A DNA stretch of 48,436 nucleotides from an uncultured Collinsella sp. GTDB lineage: Bacteria > Actinomycetota > Coriobacteriia > Coriobacteriales > Coriobacteriaceae. A model generated the notes under the pieces. The model searched no databases, had not been told where the DNA came from, and saw only the letters and a list, made by a program, of their open reading frames with translations. Location of the stretch: positions 1 to 48,436 of the forward strand of contig UQWV01000007.1 in the NCBI GenBank assembly GCA_900544845.1. The letters run 5' to 3'. Positions 40,018-48,317 of the stretch are shown here, piece after piece (the first letter of the stretch is position 1; each line of letters starts with the position of its first letter). The translations under genes were made by a program, and so were the position numbers.

Positions 40018-41088
40018 CTACACCGGGCACGCCACTGTGGGCAAGCCTCGTCGCTCGTCAAAGCCAAAGACGATATTGGCGCACTGGACTGCTTGGCCCG
40101 CAGCGCCCTTGCACAGATTGTCGATGGCGCCCGTCGCCACCAGCACGCCCGCGCACTTGTTGAGCGCGAGGCCGATCTGGGCGGCGTTGGTGCCGACGAC
40201 CGAAGCCGTCTTGGGCTGCTGGCCGGCGTCGAGTACGCGCACGAAAGTGCGACCAGCGTAGAACTGCTTGTAATAGTCGACAACGTCCTCAAGGGTCAGG
40301 GAGTCGATGGCCTGCGGCGTGAGCGGCAGCGTCACCGTGGAGAGCAGGCCGCGCTTGAGCGGTGCCAGGTGCGGGGTAAAGACGACGCGATCTGTTAGAC
40401 CAAGGATTTGCTCGATTTCGGGCGTGTGACGATGCTTACCCACGCCGTAGGCCTCCAAGTTCTCGTCGGCGCTGCAAAAATGGGTGCGGGCGTTGCAGGA
40501 CTTACCGGCGCCCGTCACGCCGCTAATGGCATCGACAATCACGGGACCGTTCTCGGCCACCCAGCCCGCACGCACGGCAGGAGCGGCAGCAAGGCTCGTT
40601 GCGGTGGGATAGCAGCCGGCGCAGGCGACCAACACGGGCCTGCCAGCGGCATGGTTGGAAGCAGCGGTCTCTAAGTCCTGGCAGAACAGCTCGGGCAGAC
40701 CGAAGGCGCGGGTCTTGAGCAACTCAGGGCTCGTGTGCTCGGCGGCATACCAGGCCTCAAAGGTGGCCGGATCGCTCAGGCGATAGTCGGCCGAGAGGTC
40801 AATGCAGGAGACTCCCGCGGCAAGCAGGGCGGGCACCTGAGCCATGGCAGCCGTGTGCGGCACGGCCAAAAATACCGCGTCGCAGTTCTTGAGCTCGGGG
40901 GCATCATGCGTCGTGAAGACAAGATCGCTTACGCCGGTGAAGCTCGGGTACACCGCAGACAACGGCTGGCCGGCATCGGCGTTGGACGTAATGGCAACAA
41001 GTTCAAACTCGGGATGACCGAGCACGAGGCGAATGAGCTCGGCTCCGGCATATCCAGCCGCGCCGACGATTCCAACCTTCAAAGACAT
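40018..41088 (-). CDS. argC: N-acetyl-gamma-glutamyl-phosphate reductase
   Basis: The 356-residue NADPH-dependent enzyme carries VGIVGAAGYAGAELIRL (nucleotide-binding loop) and CAGCYPTATSL, where the second Cys is the catalytic nucleophile. FTPHLAPLKRGLL is typical of the C-terminal half. It is the first gene of the arginine operon and follows two ARG-box-like sites. AAGGAG precedes the ATG. A 134-nt gap separates it from argJ. Confidence 0.94.
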   Translation of the reverse strand: MSLKVGIVGAAGYAGAELIRLVLGHPEFELVAITSNADAGQPLSAVYPSFTGVSDLVFTTHDAPELKNCDAVFLAVPHTAAMAQVPALLAAGVSCIDLSADYRLSDPATFEAWYAAEHTSPELLKTRAFGLPELFCQDLETAASNHAAGRPVLVACAGCYPTATSLAAAPAVRAGWVAENGPVIVDAISGVTGAGKSCNARTHFCSADENLEAYGVGKHRHTPEIEQILGLTDRVVFTPHLAPLKRGLLSTVTLPLTPQAIDSLTLEDVVDYYKQFYAGRTFVRVLDAGQQPKTASVVGTNAAQIGLALNKCAGVLVATGAIDNLCKGAAGQAVQCANIVFGFDERRGLPTVACPV

Positions 41089-41173
41089 ATCAGACTCCTT
41101 GTCTGCGATTTATGCACCGATGCGCATTTCTCAGCAGTCGTTATGAGGTGGGTTGAAACTTTAGCACCAAAAG

Positions 41174-41210
41174 ATGCATGAACACATAAATGGCTTGCAT
41201 ATTCATGCAT
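41174..41210 (-). promoter_or_regulatory. Pair of ARG boxes upstream of argC
   Basis: TTGCATATTCATGCAT (41195-41210) is a dyad (TGCAT-N4-ATGCA) close to the actinobacterial ArgR box. A weaker copy, ATGCATGAACACATAA, lies at 41174-41189. Their centres are 21 bp apart, two helical turns, as usual for ArgR hexamer sites. They lie 85-122 nt before the argC start. Repression of argCJBD by ArgR with arginine is inferred; argR itself is not in the window. Confidence 0.7.
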
Positions 41211-41254
41211 TGAAACATTCCCGACACATTCGCTTGAAGGAATTGACAAATGGA

Positions 41255-41308
41255 GCGGGCCCCGTATTGACCGGCGCTCCTAACGGCGCCGGGCAATACG
41301 GGGCCCGC
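41255..41308 (-). terminator. Long GC-rich hairpin between the split-barrel genes and argC
   Basis: GCGGGCCCCGTATTG (41255-41269) pairs perfectly with 41294-41308. A second perfect stem, CCGGCGC/GCGCCGG, sits inside. It follows the stop codon of the gene at 41346 and precedes the argC control region, so it probably insulates the two operons. The T-run is poor (ATTTGTC), so it is not a textbook terminator. Confidence 0.6.
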
Positions 41309-41345
41309 CCATGCGAAAACCAAGTTGTTAGGATGAGCCAGCTGG

Positions 41346-41756
41346 CTAGAGCTCGACCGGCACCCATTCGTCGTGATTGCAGATAAATGCCTCGGAATCC
41401 TCGACGCTAAAGAAGACAAGCGCGGGGTCGTTAGGCCCCTCATAGTGCTCGCCCAGGTGCTCTAGATGCTTCCACCCGGCTTCGCGCATTTCGTCTAAAG
41501 CCCGGTCATCCAAGCCGGCACGCCCGCGCAAGATGAGCCAGCCATGGCCCGGCCACCAACTCGTGGCCTCAAAGCGCTGGTTTTGCAGCAGCTCTTGCCA
41601 CACATCTTTGGTGCGCGCTGTTACAAACCACAGCTTGCCATCCTGGATCTGCGCAAACGAAAACGGACGCACATGAGGCTGTCCGTCAACGCTCGTCGCC
41701 AAATACCATGCCGGCACCGACGTCAGATACTCCAAAACCGTATTCAATCCGTCCAC
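41346..41756 (-). CDS. Pyridoxamine 5'-phosphate oxidase-like FMN-binding split-barrel protein
   Basis: The 136-residue single-domain split barrel includes VPAWYLATSVDGQPHVRPFSF, the flavin-phosphate contact region, and GKLWFVTARTKDVWQEL. It is clearly paralogous to the next gene (41801-42247), with about the same length and motif order. The substrate is unknown; relatives bind FMN, F420 or haem. The start is GTG (41756) with GGAGG. It is the last gene of a same-strand run that begins at the FMN riboswitch. Confidence 0.8.
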   Translation of the reverse strand: MDGLNTVLEYLTSVPAWYLATSVDGQPHVRPFSFAQIQDGKLWFVTARTKDVWQELLQNQRFEATSWWPGHGWLILRGRAGLDDRALDEMREAGWKHLEHLGEHYEGPNDPALVFFSVEDSEAFICNHDEWVPVEL

Positions 41757-41800
41757 GTTTCCTCCTGTACTAGCTAGTTTGGGAGCCTGGTTTGTGTGAA

Positions 41801-42247
41801 CTAGAGCTCCAGGCGCTCCTCGCTGCCGTCGATATCACAGAAGCGGGCGACGATATTGCGGACCGAGAAAAACGCAAGGCGGCCGTCGTTGGCGCTCTCG
41901 TGATTCTCGCCAATGCCCACCATGTGCTTAAAGCCTGCTTCGCGAACGCGGTCGCTCACGACCACATCGTCCTCGAGCGCGGCCTCGCCGGTCAATACGA
42001 TCCAGCACTCCCCCGGCTTCCAGCCCGAAAGCTCAAACTTGGGGTTCGCGCTGAGCTCGGCCCACACGTCCTTATCGCGCGACGTGCAAAACCACAACTT
42101 GCCGTTATCGACCATGGCAAACGAGAACGGCCTTACGCGCGGCTGATGCCCATCGTTCGCATCAGTCGTAGCCAGAAACCACGCGGGGATGCGCCTGAGG
42201 TATGTGCAGGCGCGCTCGAGTTGGGCCGTGCGGTCGATTTCGGTCAT
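41801..42247 (-). CDS. Pyridoxamine 5'-phosphate oxidase-like FMN-binding split-barrel protein (paralogue)
   Basis: The 148-residue protein has IPAWFLATTDANDGHQPRVR, FSFAMVDNGKLWFCTSRDKD and a C-terminal barrel (FFSVRNIVARFCDIDG). It lies 30 nt after ecfT with AAAGGGG before its ATG, and 44 nt before its paralogue. The two look like a local duplication. Being flavin-type proteins placed after a riboflavin importer, they may be part of its transcription unit. Function is not known. Confidence 0.8.
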   Translation of the reverse strand: MTEIDRTAQLERACTYLRRIPAWFLATTDANDGHQPRVRPFSFAMVDNGKLWFCTSRDKDVWAELSANPKFELSGWKPGECWIVLTGEAALEDDVVVSDRVREAGFKHMVGIGENHESANDGRLAFFSVRNIVARFCDIDGSEERLEL

Positions 42248-42277
42248 AGGGACCCCTTTCTTGCGCTCGAATCGCGC

Positions 42278-43078
42278 CTAAACAAGTTGAAGATTGATGA
42301 CGATGACGCAGATGAGCAGCAACGCCGTCACCACCGCCGCCAACGCATCGCTGCGGCCAAATGCAAGCGCATGCAAACGTGTGCGGCCCTGCTCGCCATG
42401 ATAGCAACGGGCATCCATGGCGGCCGAAAGCGTCTCGGCATGACGGAACACGCCCGTGAACAGCGGAATCGCCACACTGCCGAGCATACGCACGCCGCCG
42501 AGCGGGCCTCCCGTCACGCGCGCACCGCGGCTTGCTTGCGCGTCCGCCGTCTGCTTCATCTCGGTGGCAAACTGCGGCATAAAGCGCAGCGCGATACCCA
42601 TAATCATGCCGAGCTCATGCGCAGGGAGCCCCACGCGCGCAAACGGTGCGAGCAGACGCTCAAAGCCCGCGGTGAGGTCGAGCGTGGGCGTGGTGAGCGT
42701 AATGGCGCTCATGCCGGCCATCATCAGAGTCAGGCGGCACGCCATAAAGGCGGCAGAACGCAGCGAGCCCTCGCTTATCTGCAGAAAGCCGAGCTGCCAC
42801 AGGATGCGCCCACTCTGATCGGTAAACAAGTTGAGCACCGCGACCACGACGACGATCGCCAGTAGCGGCGCCATCGACGACAGAACGCGACGAACCGGCA
42901 CCCGAGACACGGCATAGGTCAGCACAACGAAAATTGCGACCGGGGCCAGCCCGCGGAAGCCACTGACCGTGAGCGTCGTGATCAGAAACACAAAGCCCAA
43001 GAGCAACTTGGTTCGCGGGTCCAGGCGGTGGATTGCACTATCGCCGGGATAGTAACTGCCAAACGAAAACGCCTCCAT
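42278..43078 (-). CDS. ecfT: ECF transporter transmembrane component EcfT
   Basis: The 266-residue integral membrane protein couples the ATPases to the S component. DPRTKLLLGFVFLI is at the N-terminus, with several transmembrane helices after it. The two cytoplasmic coupling motifs are visible: DAQASRGA (the Ala-Arg-Gly signature) and AMDARCYHG. Its start overlaps the ecfA stop by one base (TGATG). It is paired with a dedicated S component in the same operon. Confidence 0.9.
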   Translation of the reverse strand: MEAFSFGSYYPGDSAIHRLDPRTKLLLGFVFLITTLTVSGFRGLAPVAIFVVLTYAVSRVPVRRVLSSMAPLLAIVVVVAVLNLFTDQSGRILWQLGFLQISEGSLRSAAFMACRLTLMMAGMSAITLTTPTLDLTAGFERLLAPFARVGLPAHELGMIMGIALRFMPQFATEMKQTADAQASRGARVTGGPLGGVRMLGSVAIPLFTGVFRHAETLSAAMDARCYHGEQGRTRLHALAFGRSDALAAVVTALLLICVIVINLQLV

Positions 43079-44982
43079 CAGCAGCCCTCCTCTCGCGCGA
43101 CCGTCTTGGATTTAGCAATGTCCGAGACGTTAGAAGAACCGTCTGGGCGACCGATCAGCAAATCTGCCAACTCGTCGGCCAACGACTCAACCGTATAGAG
43201 CCCGCCGCGACGCAGCGGCACGCCCGCCTCCGTAAGCGCCAGCGCCATACGCTGGGCGGCGGGAACGCCCAAGCCGATCGACTTGAGCTCATCGGCATGC
43301 GCAAACACCTGAGCGGGCGTGCCCTCGGCAAACACCGCGCCCTCGTTCATCACGACAATACGGTCGCAGCAATTGGCCAGGTCATCCATACTATGCGAAA
43401 CCATGACAACGGTCAGGCCATCGCGGTGAAGTCGATCGATAAGCTCAAGGAAATCCCTGCGCGCAGCCGGATCGAGCCCCGCCATGGGCTCATCGAGCAC
43501 CAGGACTTCGGGCTCCATGGCGAGCACGCCGGCGAATGCCACACGCCGTTGCTGACCGCCCGAAAGCTCAAAGGGACTCTTGTCGCCGACCGCGGAAAGG
43601 TCGAGGCCCACGCGTGAGAGCGATGACTCGACACGACGGTCGACTTCATCTTGCGGCAAGCCAAGGTTATGCGGACCAAACGCCACGTCCTGCGCCACGG
43701 TTTCGGCAAACAGCTGACGCTCAGGATATTGAAACACCACGCCGACCTTGGCCTTAACCGCGGCGGCGTCTTTCTTGTTTGACAGATCGAGCCCCAGCGC
43801 GCGAACGGATCCCTCCTGGGGGCGAATCAAACCGTTGAGATGCTGGACCAGCGTCGACTTACCCGAACCGGTATGACCTGCCAAGCCCAGGAACTCGCCG
43901 CGACGCACCGTCAGCGATACATCGCGCAGCGCCCACGGGCTGCTTGGGTCGTTTCCCCAGAGAGCCTGTTTGCTCGATTTGCCCGCAGTGGCCGAGCGCT
44001 TATGCCAGCGGCGGCGCTCGCGCGGACTGAGCGAATAACTGTACGAAACATGGGATAGCTCGATGACGGGCTCCGACGCGTTGCCCTCGTTGTCTACCGG
44101 AACAGTGCCGTCAGCGATTTCCGACTGGGATACGGAAGACTGCCCCGCGATGCCTGCCCCACTTCGCTCGGCATAAGCCTGCGCAATCTCGGCGACCATA
44201 TCCGCCTCACGTACCTGCGCGCAAACGGGCACGCCCTCCGCACGAAGTGCCATGCCCAAACGGCACGACTCTGGCATGTCAAGGTTGAGCTGAACGAGTT
44301 CATTCGCCCGCGTCAGAATCTCATCGGGCGTGCCCAGCATGGCAACTCGTCCCGTCTGAAACACGGCGACATGATCGGCCTCGGCAGCCTCCTCCATAAA
44401 GTGCGTAATCATCACGATGGTCATGCCGCGAGCGTGCAACGCGCGGCAAGCCTTCATGAGGCCCTTGCGTCCACGCGGATCGAGCATCGAGGAAGCCTCG
44501 TCCAATATGAGCACGCGCGGTTCCATGGCGAGCACGCCGGCAAGCGCCACGCGCTGCTTTTGGCCGCCCGAAAGCGCATGGGTCTCGTGGCGCTCAAAGC
44601 CCACCAGGCCCACACCCTTCAGCGCCTCGCGTACGCGCTGCGCAATTTGCGCCGATGGCACGCCAAGGTTTTCGGGACCAAACGCAACGTCATCTTCGAC
44701 AAGCGTTGCCACCAGCTGGTCGTCGGGATTCTGGAATACCATGCCCGCGGTCGAACGAATGTCGTAGACCAGCTCGGGGTCGGACGCATCCATGCCGTTG
44801 ATGCGTACCGTGCCCGCATCGGGCTGCAACAGCGCATTCAGATGCTTGGCAAACGTCGACTTGCCCGACCCATTGCCACCGAGAATGCAGAAAAACTCGC
44901 CGTCCTCGATATTCAGATCGACGCCGTCGAGCGCCGGTACGGCACCGTCATAGCTAAAGGAAACGCCCCGACACTCAATCAT
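43078..44982 (-). CDS. ecfA: Fused energy-coupling factor ATPase (EcfA1-EcfA2)
   Basis: The 634-residue protein has two complete ABC domains. Domain 1 has Walker A GGNGSGKST, signature LSGGQKQRVAL and Walker B LILDEASSMLD. Domain 2 has GHTGSGKST, LSGGQQRRVAF and VLVLDEPMAGLD. About 100 residues of low-conservation linker lie between (residues roughly 235-335). Most ECF systems use two separate ATPase genes. Its start overlaps the ribU stop by 4 nt (ATGA). It powers uptake through RibU and EcfT. Confidence 0.92.
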   Translation of the reverse strand: MIECRGVSFSYDGAVPALDGVDLNIEDGEFFCILGGNGSGKSTFAKHLNALLQPDAGTVRINGMDASDPELVYDIRSTAGMVFQNPDDQLVATLVEDDVAFGPENLGVPSAQIAQRVREALKGVGLVGFERHETHALSGGQKQRVALAGVLAMEPRVLILDEASSMLDPRGRKGLMKACRALHARGMTIVMITHFMEEAAEADHVAVFQTGRVAMLGTPDEILTRANELVQLNLDMPESCRLGMALRAEGVPVCAQVREADMVAEIAQAYAERSGAGIAGQSSVSQSEIADGTVPVDNEGNASEPVIELSHVSYSYSLSPRERRRWHKRSATAGKSSKQALWGNDPSSPWALRDVSLTVRRGEFLGLAGHTGSGKSTLVQHLNGLIRPQEGSVRALGLDLSNKKDAAAVKAKVGVVFQYPERQLFAETVAQDVAFGPHNLGLPQDEVDRRVESSLSRVGLDLSAVGDKSPFELSGGQQRRVAFAGVLAMEPEVLVLDEPMAGLDPAARRDFLELIDRLHRDGLTVVMVSHSMDDLANCCDRIVVMNEGAVFAEGTPAQVFAHADELKSIGLGVPAAQRMALALTEAGVPLRRGGLYTVESLADELADLLIGRPDGSSNVSDIAKSKTVAREEGC

Positions 44983-45569
44983 GCGCGGCCTTTGACCTGG
45001 TCCTTTTTAGGCGTGATGAGGTTGGAGACCGCTTTATACACCGCCAGTGTCAACACCGAGTTAAGCACGGTCTTGATAAGGTTGAACGGCAGCACGGCAG
45101 GAATCATGAGCGGGGCGATCACATCGACCGAGCCATACCAGAACCATACGCCAATGGTAAGGTTTGCGACCATAGACAACGCCGTAGCGGCAATAACGCC
45201 GAGCACCAGGCCAATCACGGCACCCTTATAGGTATGCATCTTCTGATAGACGATAGCCGCAGGCAGAATGTAGCCCAGCGTGGCAACCAGGTTCATAAGC
45301 GCGCCGACCCAGTCACCCGTGGTGAGCGCATGGATAACGATAGCCATAGCGGCAACAGCAGTGCCGGCGCCAGGACCATACGCAAACCCGCACACCATCG
45401 CCGGTACCAGCGACGGGTCATACGTCAAAAACGGCGCCGAAGGAAGGATAGGCAGCTGCACGTACATAAACAGGGCGCCCAAGGCGCACATCAACGCCAT
45501 GGTAACGAGCTGTTTGGTGCTCCACCTATTCGTGTTCTCAAAATGGATATGCTGCGACTGTTCAGACAT
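44979..45569 (-). CDS. ribU: ECF transporter S component, riboflavin-specific (RibU)
   Basis: The 196-residue protein has six hydrophobic segments. It carries an S-component N-terminus (STKQLVTMALMCALGALFMY, the Ala-rich EcfT contact helix) and FLTYDPSLVPAMVCGFAYGP, close to the conserved RibU loop. Specificity is strongly supported by the FMN riboswitch that ends next to its ribosome site. The ATG at 45569 with AGGTGA is chosen; a longer frame from 45590 would start inside the riboswitch. Confidence 0.88.
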   Translation of the reverse strand: MSEQSQHIHFENTNRWSTKQLVTMALMCALGALFMYVQLPILPSAPFLTYDPSLVPAMVCGFAYGPGAGTAVAAMAIVIHALTTGDWVGALMNLVATLGYILPAAIVYQKMHTYKGAVIGLVLGVIAATALSMVANLTIGVWFWYGSVDVIAPLMIPAVLPFNLIKTVLNSVLTLAVYKAVSNLITPKKDQVKGRA

Positions 45570-45582
45570 AAGATCACCTGCC

Positions 45583-45760
45583 TCTTTCATCCGGACTCTA
45601 ACCGTTGGTACTGGGATCTCACCAGTTCAGCCGGCATGCGAACCAACACACGCACGGGTCGCGGACTCATCGGCTCGGTCGCAGACACCTCGCCTGCGCC
45701 ACGGCGTCCCTTTGACACCGCCCGATTTACCGCCAGTGGGGAATTCCACCCCGCCCTGAA
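45583..45760 (-). promoter_or_regulatory. FMN riboswitch (RFN element)
   Basis: On the minus strand the conserved blocks appear in order: CAGGGCGGGGTGGAATTCCC, ACTGGCGGTAAA, GAGCCGATGAGTCCGCGACC, GGTGAGATCCCAGTACC, AACGGTTAGAGTCCGGATGA. The last block ends about 10 nt from the ribU ribosome site and no terminator hairpin follows. Control is therefore likely at translation initiation: FMN binding should hide the ribosome site and reduce riboflavin uptake. Confidence 0.93.
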
Positions 45761-45772
45761 ACAGCAATTGCA

Positions 45773-45800
45773 AGTGTAGCACGAGCAGGTTCTCGCGCAA
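45773..45800 (-). promoter_or_regulatory. Promoter of the ribU-ecf operon
   Basis: TTGCGC (45795-45800), a 16-nt spacer and TACACT (45773-45778) with extended TGC lie on the minus strand. The predicted transcript start falls a few bases before the RFN element, as expected. Confidence 0.6.
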
Positions 45801-45966
45801 GTATGCCAAGGGTAATTTGTGGCGGAGATCAGTTGCCAAAGCAACCACGTCCCCCACCCATCCCAAAGCAACGCGCCTTTCGCGCAAAGCGCGAAACAGC
45901 GAAGGGGACACGTATCCCTATCGACCACATCCTTCTCCGCCCGCCGGCCTCAAGGCCGTAAACGCA

Positions 45967-46111
45967 GGGAATCCGGGGGCGGGACGGGGACTTCTCTCCG
46001 GAATATTCCGCAGGACGCAAAGAGGCTCCGCAGCGCGAAGCGCGATGCGGAGCCTCTTTGCATGTCCGAGGACGTTCCGGAGAGAAGTCCCCGTCCCGCC
46101 CCCGGATTCCC
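45967..46111. repeat. 145-bp nested palindrome 3' of groL
   Basis: Two perfect 37-nt inverted arms (45967-46003 and 46075-46111) enclose a second perfect 16-nt pair (46017-46032 and 46046-46061), with GCGC/GCGC at the tip. The bases between the two stems are partly complementary too. It starts 26 nt beyond the groL stop. The inner hairpin could terminate groL; the outer arms are far longer than a terminator needs. The stretch 45801-45966 on its left has only a short TTTCGCGC-AAA-GCGCGAAA hairpin (45877-45895) and no gene. Confidence 0.8.
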
Positions 46112-46137
46112 GGTGGGAGTTCTAGACCTTGTCGGCC

Positions 46138-47775
46138 TTAGTACATACCGCCGCCCTGCTGACCAGCGGTAGCAGCAGCGATTGCGTCCTCAAGCTGAGT
46201 GTTCTTGGGCACATCGGAGACGGTGGCCTCGGTGATGAGGATCAGGCTGGCGACAGAAGCAGCGTTCTGCAGGGTGACGCGGCTGACCTTGACGGGGTCG
46301 AGGACGCCCATCTCGATCATGTCGCCCCACTCGCCGTTGGCAGAGTTGAGACCCTGGCCGGCGGGCAGCTCGGCGACCTTGTCGACCACGACAGCGCCCT
46401 CAAAGCCAGCGTTCTTGGCGATGGTGGCGACCGGAGCGGTCAGAGCCTTCTTGACGATGTCGACGCCGATCTTCTCCTCGGGGTCATCGATCTCGACGGC
46501 ATCGAGCGCAGGAGCAGCGTCCATGAAGGCGACGCCGCCGCCAGCGACAATGCCCTCCTCGACAGCAGCGCGGGTGGCCTGCAGGGCGTCCTCGACGCGA
46601 TGTTTGATCTCCTTGAGCTCGGACTCGGTAGCAGCGCCGACCTTGATGACGGCAACGCCACCGGAGAGCTTGGCCAGGCGCTCCTGGAGCTTCTCACGGT
46701 CGAAGTCAGAGGTGGTGTTCTCCATCTCGCCCTTAATCTGAGCGATACGGGCGTCGATGGCCTCCTTGGAGCCAGCGCCGCCGACGACGACGGTGTTGTC
46801 CTTAGAGATGGTGACGGACTTAGCGGTACCGAGCATATCGGCGGTGATGTCAGCGACCTTCACGCCCAACTCGTCCAGGGCAGCCTGGCCACCGGTGAGG
46901 ACGGCGATGTCCTCGAGAATGCGCTTGCGGCGATCGCCGTAGCCCGGGGCCTTGACGGCGCAGACGTTGAGGGCGCCACGGATCTTGTTGAGGACCAGGG
47001 TAGGCAGAGCTTCGCCGTCGATGTCCTCAGCGATGATGAGCAGGCCACGGCCAGCGCGCTGGACAGCCTCGAGAACGGGCATGATGTCCTGAACGCTGGA
47101 GATCTTCTGGTCGGTGATGAGGATGTACGGATCCTTCATCACGGCCTCCATGCGGTCGTTATCCGTGACGAAGTAAGCGGAGACATAGCCCTTGTCGAAC
47201 TGCATGCCCTCGACGGTGTCGATGGTGATGTCGAACGTCTGGGAATCCTCGACGGTGATGACGCCGTCCTTGCCCACGACCTCCATGGCCTCGGCGATCT
47301 TCTCGCCGACCTCGGGGTCACCGGCAGAGATGGTGCCGACGGAAGCAATCTGCTCCTTGGTCTCGACCGGCTTAGCCTGCTTCTTCATCTCGGCGACGGC
47401 GGCGTTGACGGCCTTGTCGATGCCGCGACGGATGGCCAGCGGGTTGGCGCCAGCGGCGACGTTGCGCAGACCGTCGTTGACGATGGCCTGAGCGAGCAGA
47501 GTTGCGGTGGTGGTGCCGTCACCCACGGTGTCGTTGGTCTTGGTGGCGACCTCCTTCACCAGCTGAGCGCCCATGTTCTCGATGTTGTCCTCGAGCTCGA
47601 TCTCCTTGGCGACGGAAACGCCGTCGTTGGTGATGGTCGGGGCACCGAACGTGCGCTGCAGCGCAACGTAGCGACCCTTGGGGCCCATGGTGACGGTAAC
47701 GGCGTCGGCCAGAGTGTTGACGCCCTTGGCGAGCTTAGCGCGGGCATCGGTGTTGAACGTAATGTTCTTTGCCAT
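46138..47775 (-). CDS. groL: Chaperonin GroEL
   Basis: The 545-residue Hsp60 subunit has TMGPKGRYVALQ, APTITNDGVSVAKEIELED and VGDGTTTATLLAQA (ATP site) in the equatorial domain, and GGGVAF with AAVEEGIVAGGG later. The C-terminus is a short GGGMY tail. The loop after GPKGR reads ALQRTFG instead of the common VLDKSFG. It lies 96 nt downstream of groS, with GGAGG before its ATG. Confidence 0.96.
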   Translation of the reverse strand: MAKNITFNTDARAKLAKGVNTLADAVTVTMGPKGRYVALQRTFGAPTITNDGVSVAKEIELEDNIENMGAQLVKEVATKTNDTVGDGTTTATLLAQAIVNDGLRNVAAGANPLAIRRGIDKAVNAAVAEMKKQAKPVETKEQIASVGTISAGDPEVGEKIAEAMEVVGKDGVITVEDSQTFDITIDTVEGMQFDKGYVSAYFVTDNDRMEAVMKDPYILITDQKISSVQDIMPVLEAVQRAGRGLLIIAEDIDGEALPTLVLNKIRGALNVCAVKAPGYGDRRKRILEDIAVLTGGQAALDELGVKVADITADMLGTAKSVTISKDNTVVVGGAGSKEAIDARIAQIKGEMENTTSDFDREKLQERLAKLSGGVAVIKVGAATESELKEIKHRVEDALQATRAAVEEGIVAGGGVAFMDAAPALDAVEIDDPEEKIGVDIVKKALTAPVATIAKNAGFEGAVVVDKVAELPAGQGLNSANGEWGDMIEMGVLDPVKVSRVTLQNAASVASLILITEATVSDVPKNTQLEDAIAAATAGQQGGGMY

Positions 47776-47871
47776 GGTAGGTAATCCTCCAAAAGAAATG
47801 TGACTCGCGTCGCCGCTTCCGAGTCCTATGCGGCGGACGCGTTCAAAGACGAATCAGAGATTCTGACGAGA

Positions 47872-48165
47872 CTAGGCCTCGACGACAGCGTAGATGTCGT
47901 CGGCGCGCATCAGCAGATACTTCTCGCCGTCGACCTTGACCTCGTTGCCACCGAACTTACCGTAGATGACAACGTCACCGACCTTGACGTCCATGGGGAT
48001 GCGCTCACCCTTGTCGTTGACCTTGCCGGCGCCCACGGCAACGATGGTGCCGCGCTGCGGCTTCTCCTGAGCGTTGCTGGCGATGTACAGACCAGAGGCG
48101 GTCTTCTGCTCGGCCTCGTCGGGCTTGACCAGGACGCGATCTGCAAGCGGCTTCAAAGACGACAT
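47872..48165 (-). CDS. groS: Co-chaperonin GroES
   Basis: The 97-residue Hsp10 starts SLKPLADRVLVKPDEAEQKT, with the mobile loop (TASGLYIASNAQEKPQRG) and GKFGGNEVKVDGEKYLLM. It caps GroEL. The ATG at 48165 has a perfect AAAGGAGG; an in-frame ATG at 48198 would add 11 atypical residues. A GCGCGG/CCGCGC hairpin (48189-48205) lies in the leader. Confidence 0.95.
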   Translation of the reverse strand: MSSLKPLADRVLVKPDEAEQKTASGLYIASNAQEKPQRGTIVAVGAGKVNDKGERIPMDVKVGDVVIYGKFGGNEVKVDGEKYLLMRADDIYAVVEA

Positions 48166-48237
48166 GCTTGTTTCCTCCTTTGTGGGCCGCGCGGTCATGC
48201 CGCGCGGGTTAACCCTTTTTGTTTGCGTACGCGTTGA

Positions 48238-48317
48238 ATGGTACCCACGAATGGCGGGTTATACAACACGGAGTCAAAAAATCTTATTTTTTGGCACTTA
48301 GATTTTCTGAATGCCGG
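48238..48317 (-). promoter_or_regulatory. groS upstream region: candidate promoter and degenerate CIRCE-like repeat
   Basis: On the minus strand TTGTAT (48261-48266), 17 nt, TACCAT (48238-48243) form a possible promoter. Further upstream, 48291-48317 has 9-nt arms TTGGCACTT and GAATGCCGG with exactly 9 nt between. This resembles the CIRCE operator (TTAGCACTC-N9-GAGTGCTAA) at 12 of 18 positions. Position upstream of the -35 is unusual for CIRCE, so this is weak. Confidence 0.3.
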
